Shown here piece by piece: positions 14,184 through 19,425 of a stretch of DNA of 19,425 bases. Source of the DNA: JBBQUP01 sp038212305 (lineage in GTDB: Bacteria > Bacteroidota > Bacteroidia > Bacteroidales > Marinilabiliaceae); assembly GCA_038212305.1 (NCBI GenBank), contig JBBQUP010000069.1, positions 1 through 19,425 on the forward strand, read 5' to 3'. Position numbers and translations under genes: made by a program. Position 1 is the first letter of the stretch, and the number at the start of each line of letters is the position of its first letter. The notes under the pieces were generated by a model. It did no database searches and was not told where the DNA came from. It was given only the letters and a program-made list of their open reading frames with translations.

Positions 14184-15092
14184 ATGGCATTTCATTATCC
14201 AATTTTTTCATGGTTCGATAAGAATACGGTAAAGCATCTGCGGTTCATGTTTTCTTTTTTTCTGCTGCCTGTTTTTCTGTTTGCACTCAGTCAATCCGGC
14301 GAAATAAACTGGTTGAATACCATTCTGGCTTTTTTGATTTTACATGTTTTGGTTTTCCCTTCGAGCAATGGCTACAACAGCTTTCAGGATCGCGATGAGG
14401 GTAGTATTGGTGGGTTGAAACATCCTCCGAAAGTCACAACTAATTTGTATTATGCCACTTTATTAATGGATATTGTGGCACTTTTGGCTGGATTGGTAAT
14501 TTCGGTTTACTTTTCGATGATGGTGTTAGTTTTTATTATTATGTCGCGAGCCTACAGTTACCGTCGGATCCGTCTGAAAAAATATCCGATCATTGGATTC
14601 CTGACCGTGTTTGTGTTTCAGGGTGCTTTTGTTTTTTTGATGTCGTCAACAGCGATAAATGGCATTAATTGGGTTAATTTATTTTCCGAAAATTCAATTA
14701 TTTGCATGATTATTTCCAGTTTGTTCATTGGCAGTATTTATCCTTTAACACAAATTTACCAGCACGAGGCCGATAAAAACGACGGGGTTATTTCTATCAG
14801 TTATAAATTGGGCTATAATGGAACTTTCGTTTTTTCAGGGTTGCTTTTTGCATTGGCAGTTGTGTTGATGTTCTTCTATTTTAGCATAAAACAACAAATT
14901 TTTGCCCTAATCATCTTCTTATTAATGATGCTTCCTGTTATTTACAAACTTTCGGTTTGGTTTGCAAAAGTGCGGAAGGATACTAATCATGCCAATTTTG
15001 AGAATACGATGGATATGAATATGCTCACCTCTTCCATTATGAATCTATATTTCTTACTATTAATCGTCAATCGTTATGGAAACTGGTTTTAA
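14184..15092 (+). CDS. UbiA-family prenyltransferase
   Basis: A 302-aa polytopic inner-membrane protein with about eight or nine hydrophobic helices and the two conserved UbiA loops: NSFQDRDEG (65-73) and IYQHEADKNDG (191-201). UbiA enzymes join a polyprenyl chain to an aromatic acceptor using Mg-bound diphosphate. The loops deviate from the canonical NxxxDxxxD and DxxxDxxxD: the third position of the first is Gly73 (Asp71 nearby), and the second has Gln193, Asp197 and Gly201 (Asp200 nearby). The donor or chemistry may therefore differ from ubiquinone or menaquinone enzymes. It is the first gene of the operon and overlaps the polyketide synthase gene by 17 bp, suggesting that it acts on that product. 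Confidence 0.85.
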   Translation: MAFHYPIFSWFDKNTVKHLRFMFSFFLLPVFLFALSQSGEINWLNTILAFLILHVLVFPSSNGYNSFQDRDEGSIGGLKHPPKVTTNLYYATLLMDIVALLAGLVISVYFSMMVLVFIIMSRAYSYRRIRLKKYPIIGFLTVFVFQGAFVFLMSSTAINGINWVNLFSENSIICMIISSLFIGSIYPLTQIYQHEADKNDGVISISYKLGYNGTFVFSGLLFALAVVLMFFYFSIKQQIFALIIFLLMMLPVIYKLSVWFAKVRKDTNHANFENTMDMNMLTSSIMNLYFLLLIVNRYGNWF

Positions 15093-16197
15093 TGAAAGCA
15101 GGATAATCTCAATTGGAACTGCTGTTCCTGAATATTCAACGAGTCAGGAAACGATTCTTCAATTTATGCATCAGGCATATAATGATCCAACAGCTTCGCG
15201 AAAGTTAAATGTGTTATTTCACCAAAGTGCCATTAATAGCCGACATACAGCAATTCCCGATTTCTCTGATTTCGATAAACGCACACTATTTCCGCTTACC
15301 CACGAGATTCCTATGGTGGACAAAAGGATCGATATTTTTAAGCAAAAGGCATTGCCGCTTTCGGTTGAGGCCATTAAAAATGCATTTAAAAACATGCAGG
15401 CTTCTGTTGCTGAATTTGGTATCACCCACTTGATTACGGTTACCTGTACTGGAATTTACAATCCAGGACTTGACATTGAATTGATTGAGGAACTGAATTT
15501 ACCTCCTGATACTTTCCATACCGGGCTTAACTTTATTGGCTGCAATGCCGCTTTTCCAGCCTTGAGAATTGCCGACAGTATTGTAAGGTCGCAAGCTGAT
15601 GCTAGGGTGTTGGTTGTTTGCGTAGAGCTTTGCACATTGCATTTCCAGCCTAAAAATGATATCGACAATTTGCTTTCGAATACCATATTTGGTGATGGGG
15701 CTGCCGCTGTAATCATGGTTTCCGAATCGGTTGCCATTGAGCAAAATCTAAAGGGATTTTCGTTGAAAGGATTTAGTCCGATGCTTCTTAATAGTGGAAA
15801 AGATTTAATGGGATGGAATGTAAATTCTGTGAATTTTGAAATGATATTGGATGCCGGAATACCTGATTTTATAGGAGAAGGGCTAGACCAATTGATGGTT
15901 GTAGTATCAGAAAAACTTCATCTCACACCCGAGAATATTCATCATTGGGCAGTGCATCCAGGAGGCAGAAAAATACTTGAAGCAGTTGAACGCGGATTGC
16001 TACTGAAAAACGACGAACTGAAACATTCTTATGCAGTACTGCGAAATTATGGAAACATGTCGTCGCCCACGATCTTATTTGTATTGAATGAGCTGTTTAA
16101 TAGCAATCCCAAGTCGGGCGAAACTGTATTTGCCATGGGATTCGGCCCCGGAATAAGTATCGATACCGCTTCAATGGTGTGCCATGGTTTCGTTTAA
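15076..16197 (+). CDS. Type III polyketide synthase
   Basis: A 373-aa chalcone/stilbene-synthase-type enzyme that extends a CoA starter with malonyl-CoA and cyclises it to a resorcinol, pyrone or phloroglucinol. The thiolase-fold triad is complete: Cys156 (FIGCNAAFPAL), His294 (WAVHPGGRKI) and Asn327 (YGNMSSPT). TCTGIYNPGLD, NTIFGDGAAAV and the C-terminal GFGPGISI loop are also family hallmarks. The starter cannot be told from sequence; bacterial relatives beside a methyltransferase and flavin hydroxylase (SrsA, BpsA) use long fatty acyl-CoA and give alkylresorcinols or alkylpyrones. Its ATG at 15076 lies inside the end of the UbiA gene, and its own end overlaps the methyltransferase gene by 14 bp, so translation is probably coupled. 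Confidence 0.9.
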   Translation: METGFNESRIISIGTAVPEYSTSQETILQFMHQAYNDPTASRKLNVLFHQSAINSRHTAIPDFSDFDKRTLFPLTHEIPMVDKRIDIFKQKALPLSVEAIKNAFKNMQASVAEFGITHLITVTCTGIYNPGLDIELIEELNLPPDTFHTGLNFIGCNAAFPALRIADSIVRSQADARVLVVCVELCTLHFQPKNDIDNLLSNTIFGDGAAAVIMVSESVAIEQNLKGFSLKGFSPMLLNSGKDLMGWNVNSVNFEMILDAGIPDFIGEGLDQLMVVVSEKLHLTPENIHHWAVHPGGRKILEAVERGLLLKNDELKHSYAVLRNYGNMSSPTILFVLNELFNSNPKSGETVFAMGFGPGISIDTASMVCHGFV

Positions 16198-16891
16198 AAA
16201 CCGTTCTGGCCAGTCCGAAATGATGGATGCTCCGGATATTCCCGTTCAATTACTTCATAAAAACCTAGGCGAACTAGATGTTCTGAATCGCTATCTTGGA
16301 GGGCATTCCATTTCTATTGAAGGGATAAAGCGGTTGATGACCGACCGTCAGAAAATCTATCACATTGTTGATTTGGGTTGTGGCAGCGGCGATGTGCTGA
16401 AATATATTGCTCGGTGGGCGAGGTTGAACCAGTATCAGGTAAAACTTACCGGGGTAGATAAAAATCCGGATGCCATACAATACCTGATTATTAATTGTTC
16501 CGAATATTCTGAAATAACAGGCGTGGTAAGCGATTATAGGGATTTTTTAAAAACCGACCCAAAGGTGGATATCGTTCATTGTTCGCTGTTTTGTCATCAT
16601 CTGAATAATCAAGAACTTTTGCAATTATTCAGTTATTTGAAAACCTATACCAGCGAAGGTTTTGTGGTGAATGATTTACAGCGAAGTCCAATTGCTTATT
16701 ATAGTGTATGGTTTCTGACGAGGCTACTGAATGGGTCAGCTCTATCAAAGCACGATGGACCCATATCGGTACTGCGGGCATTTAGTCGAAATGAATTGGA
16801 ACAATTACTCCACACTGCTGATTTACAAGAAATTTCCATACAATGGCGATGGGCTTTCAGGTATCTGGTGGTGGCAAAAAATGCTAAATAA
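16184..16891 (+). CDS. SAM-dependent methyltransferase
   Basis: A 235-aa class I Rossmann methyltransferase. Motif I is VDLGCGSGD (62-70), the acidic residue after strand 2 is Asp92 (GVDKNPDA), and the later strand DIVHCSLFCHHL fits motif IV. It resembles the methyltransferases that sit beside type III polyketide synthases (SrsB, BpsB), which O- or C-methylate the polyketide phenol or pyrone. Given the next gene is a flavin hydroxylase, methylation of a resorcinol or hydroquinone product is the likely task. The start overlaps the synthase gene by 14 bp; a second in-frame Met pair (residues 13-14) is a less likely start. Cytosolic, no membrane segment. Confidence 0.85.
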   Translation: MVSFKNRSGQSEMMDAPDIPVQLLHKNLGELDVLNRYLGGHSISIEGIKRLMTDRQKIYHIVDLGCGSGDVLKYIARWARLNQYQVKLTGVDKNPDAIQYLIINCSEYSEITGVVSDYRDFLKTDPKVDIVHCSLFCHHLNNQELLQLFSYLKTYTSEGFVVNDLQRSPIAYYSVWFLTRLLNGSALSKHDGPISVLRAFSRNELEQLLHTADLQEISIQWRWAFRYLVVAKNAK

Positions 16892-16893
16892 CG

Positions 16894-18483
16894 ATGGAAT
16901 CAGGTGAAAAACAACTCGTAGATGTACTTATTGCTGGAGCTGGACCAACAGGTTTGATGATGGCCTGTCAGCTTGCTTTGCAGAATATTTCATTCCGGAT
17001 CATTGATAAGAAAGCTTCACCTGCCATTCATTCTGGAGCGTTGATTATCCATGCCCGCACCTTGGAGATACTGCATCAAATGGGTGTTGCTGAAAAAGCA
17101 ATGAAAGCAGGAATAACGGCAAAAACAATCAATATTCAATTCAACAATCAAAAAAATTCGGTTATTGATATCAGTGCGCTTGGCAAAGGTTTGACTCTCT
17201 TTCCCCATCTTTTGATGCTCGAACAATGGCAAACTGAAAATCTGCTGATTGATTTTCTTAACGAGCAGGATCATTCGGTTGAAAATAATACAACTCTTTT
17301 AGCTTTTAATCAGGACAGCGAAGTAATTACCTCTGAAATCCAAAAGCCGGACGGAACAATTGAGATTATTAAGTCGAAGTTTTTGATTGGTGCCGATGGA
17401 AACAACAGCCTTGTCCGAACACAATTAAAGATTCCTTTCCCGGGAAAAACACACAAAGCGCGTCTTTTTATTACCGATTGTAGAGCCAGGTTGTCATTAC
17501 CCGCCAACGAAATATTTTTTTCATTTGCAGCCGATTATACTGCTGGCTTTTTCCCTCTGCCCGATAATCGTTGGCGCATTGATGGCCTGATTCCAGTAAT
17601 CCAAAAGAAAGAAAAGGTTGATTTTGAAGATGTTAGAAATTTCCTTGGAAAGCCTATTCATCTCGGAATAGAACTGCATCATCCACAATGGTTTTCCATA
17701 TTTCGGTCGCACTCGCGCTGTGCAAAATCATACCGACAAAACCGATGTTTTTTGGTTGGCGATGCAGCCCATGTTCACAGTCCGGTTGGCGCACAAGGCA
17801 TGAACACCGGACTTCAGGACGCGCATAACCTTGCGTGGAAACTGGCTTTATATCTCAAAGGAAAAGCATCGAAAACGGTGCTGGATACCTATCAAGAAGA
17901 GCGCCGACCCTTGGCTCTGAATATTATCAGGTACACCGATTTGGCTTATATATTTATGACAAACAATTCTTTTTTGGTCAGGTTCATCCGGTTGAAACTT
18001 GCTCCTTTGTTATTGCCAATGATTTCAGAAAAAATCAGAAAAAGTAATGGTTTACGTCACCGTATCTTTACTTCGGTTTCGGGAATTGGTATAAATTACA
18101 AGCGAAGTATCTTGTCTGGCTTATCAGTCGCTAATTTCCCTGCTCATTCACCAAAACCAGGTGACCAGCTGCCGCATCTGATCTATGAAACAGACGGGAA
18201 ATCATGCAGTTTGTATAATGAACTAAATGCTCAAACCTTCCATCTTTTGGTCTTCGGAAAGCAAGAATTACCGAACCCTTTTCAAACGGTGATTGATCAA
18301 TTTAGCGATGTCATTTCAGTGAAATTCATTGCCTACGAAACTGGAACGCAGCATCTTTTTAAAAGTTGGGGTATTAAAAACGAGGGTTATTATCTTGTTC
18401 GTCCCGATTTATACATTGCCTGGCGAAGTCGAAAGTTTGATGCGATAAACTTCAGTGATTACCTTCAAAACTTTCTGAAATGA
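16894..18483 (+). CDS. FAD-dependent aromatic monooxygenase
   Basis: A 529-aa class A flavoprotein hydroxylase of the PheA/TfdB/MhpA type. GAGPTG (15-20) with Asp38 after strand 2 binds FAD. GADGNNSLVR (166-175) is the DG motif that binds FAD and NAD(P)H, and VGDAAHVHSPVGAQGMNTGL (288-307) is the GD motif. The C-terminal 130 residues resemble the thioredoxin-like domain of this family. It would hydroxylate an activated phenol, for example turning a methylated resorcinol into a hydroquinone that oxidises to a quinone, as SrsC does in Streptomyces. It begins 2 bp after the methyltransferase stop and overlaps the next gene by 4 bp (ATGA). Confidence 0.9.
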   Translation: MESGEKQLVDVLIAGAGPTGLMMACQLALQNISFRIIDKKASPAIHSGALIIHARTLEILHQMGVAEKAMKAGITAKTINIQFNNQKNSVIDISALGKGLTLFPHLLMLEQWQTENLLIDFLNEQDHSVENNTTLLAFNQDSEVITSEIQKPDGTIEIIKSKFLIGADGNNSLVRTQLKIPFPGKTHKARLFITDCRARLSLPANEIFFSFAADYTAGFFPLPDNRWRIDGLIPVIQKKEKVDFEDVRNFLGKPIHLGIELHHPQWFSIFRSHSRCAKSYRQNRCFLVGDAAHVHSPVGAQGMNTGLQDAHNLAWKLALYLKGKASKTVLDTYQEERRPLALNIIRYTDLAYIFMTNNSFLVRFIRLKLAPLLLPMISEKIRKSNGLRHRIFTSVSGIGINYKRSILSGLSVANFPAHSPKPGDQLPHLIYETDGKSCSLYNELNAQTFHLLVFGKQELPNPFQTVIDQFSDVISVKFIAYETGTQHLFKSWGIKNEGYYLVRPDLYIAWRSRKFDAINFSDYLQNFLK

Positions 18484-19259
18484 TGTTCAGGGGCTTTGAA
18501 TTTGAAGATCAACCGTGGTTTCCTAAAATCATAAGGGACAGCATGACCGATTACCTCCGGTTTCTGTTTCATACGTTTAGGCTTTATCGGCCTGTTTTAC
18601 CAAAACTTAAAGAGGCACTTGTTAAAAGCAATACCAATCAAATTCTCGATTTATGCTCTGGAAGTGGTGGTGCTATGGAAAGCATTTTTACTGATTTGAA
18701 ACAAACTTTCAACGCTGAAATAAAAATAACTTTATCCGATCTATTCCCCAATCTGCCTATATTTCATCATTTATACACCAGCAGTGGGGGAGGGATTTCG
18801 TGCCTCAGTAAGCCTGTTGATGCAGGTAGTGTTCCCTCCAAATTAAAAGGATTTCGAACACTGTTTTCCGGGTTTCATCATTTCGAGCGCAATAAGGCAA
18901 AAGAGATTCTGAAAAATGCTGTTGATGCTAGGCAAGGAATTGGTATTTTCGATGGCGGCAACAAAAGTATTTGGATGATTTTGCTTATCATTATCGTTCA
19001 CCCCATTTTGCTGTTTTTTTGTACGCCATTTTTCAGGCCATTCCGAGTATCAAGGTTGCTTTTTACCTACCTGATTCCGATTATTCCTTTTTGCACGGTG
19101 TGGGATGGTGTTTTTTCCATCCTTCGACTTTACAAACCTGATGAGTTGTTACAACTGGCAAATGAAACAGATAATTTCCATTATAATTGGAGTTCAGGAA
19201 AAGTAAGAAATAAATATGGGATGAGTATTGCCTTTCTGATTGGTAATCCTGCCATTTAA
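18480..19259 (+). CDS. Methyltransferase-like protein with membrane segments
   Basis: A 259-aa protein with a glycine-rich SAM-binding motif ILDLCSGSGG (55-64) and an acidic residue after the next strand (LSDLFP), so the first half looks like a class I methyltransferase. From about 163 to 181 (SIWMILLIIIVHPILLFF) and 191 to 206 there are strongly hydrophobic segments, unusual for this fold, suggesting membrane attachment or a buried lipid pocket. Downstream Rossmann features are weak, so the family is not certain. It is the last gene of the operon, starting in an ATGA overlap with the monooxygenase; Met1 and Met2 are both possible starts. A second methylation or later membrane step on the lipid phenol or quinone is plausible. 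Confidence 0.65.
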   Translation: MMFRGFEFEDQPWFPKIIRDSMTDYLRFLFHTFRLYRPVLPKLKEALVKSNTNQILDLCSGSGGAMESIFTDLKQTFNAEIKITLSDLFPNLPIFHHLYTSSGGGISCLSKPVDAGSVPSKLKGFRTLFSGFHHFERNKAKEILKNAVDARQGIGIFDGGNKSIWMILLIIIVHPILLFFCTPFFRPFRVSRLLFTYLIPIIPFCTVWDGVFSILRLYKPDELLQLANETDNFHYNWSSGKVRNKYGMSIAFLIGNPAI

Positions 19260-19302
19260 AATGAATTAAAATGGGGTCAAAGTCACAATAGTTCGTTAAA
19301 TT

Positions 19303-19425
19303 TTATGCGGCAATTTTGCCATAATCCAAAAGTTCTTTGACAATTTTCTGATTTTTTGCAGTGTATGGATTAATAGCAAACACGCACATAAATCGTTCGA
19401 GCATTAAAGTGTTGTTATATAGCGT
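19303..19425 (-). CDS. 3' end of an unidentified gene (partial)
   Basis: A - strand frame open to the window edge gives 40 residues ending LLDYGKIAA before TAA (stop at 19303-19305). It contains LERFMCVFAINPYTAKNQKI. The segment is convergent with the polyketide operon, with 43 bp between stops. I do not recognise the family; a transposase or other mobile-element protein is possible given the surrounding repeats, but nothing here proves it. Confidence 0.4.
   Translation of the reverse strand, partial: TLYNNTLMLERFMCVFAINPYTAKNQKIVKELLDYGKIAA

Overview
The window looks like a Bacteroidota chromosome (phylum-level call; I cannot name a genus). It is AT-rich, has several TAnnTTTG-type -7 promoter elements, lacks strong Shine-Dalgarno sites, and carries a porin, a CarboxypepD_reg-type TonB-dependent receptor and copper genes of the style usual in that phylum. 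The stretch reads as an accessory region: decaying genes, dispersed repeats, then a tight biosynthetic operon.

Region A (1-6140, + strand) is a partly ruined metal-homeostasis locus. In order it holds an intact short cation diffusion facilitator, an outer-membrane porin-like barrel, an exported FMN-binding protein, the 3' remnant of a Fur-family regulator, a TonB-dependent receptor split by one frameshift, and a second CDF transporter (HMA-like N-terminus plus CDF) broken by at least four stops and a frameshift. Decay looks graded: the receptor has one lesion, while the Fur gene and second CDF are clearly dead.

Region B (6141-6542) is non-coding: a degenerate tandem array with a unit of about 21 nt, then a 48-bp sequence that recurs inverted at 11872-11919.

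Region C (6540-13667, - strand) contains ackA-rpiB (acetate kinase, ribose-5-phosphate isomerase B), a copper operon (57-aa heavy-metal-binding protein, 41-aa membrane protein, CPC-type Cu+ ATPase, exported Met/His-rich heavy-metal-binding protein), and an alpha/beta hydrolase with a small flavin reductase. Two inverted copies of a 155/156-bp MITE-like element (8400-8554 and 13827-13982) bracket the copper operon and the hydrolase/reductase pair.

Region D (14184-19259, + strand) is the most interesting part: five genes that overlap or almost touch, encoding a UbiA-type prenyltransferase, a type III polyketide synthase, a SAM methyltransferase, a PheA/TfdB-type FAD monooxygenase and a second methyltransferase-like protein with hydrophobic segments. 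The core resembles the srsA-srsB-srsC logic of Streptomyces (alkylresorcinol synthase, methyltransferase, hydroxylase giving phenolic-lipid quinones), with a UbiA enzyme and a fifth protein added. I infer a membrane-associated, possibly prenylated or alkylated, methylated quinone or phenolic lipid. The window ends in the 3' end of an unidentified convergent gene. I saw no tRNA, rRNA, CRISPR array or recognised riboswitch.
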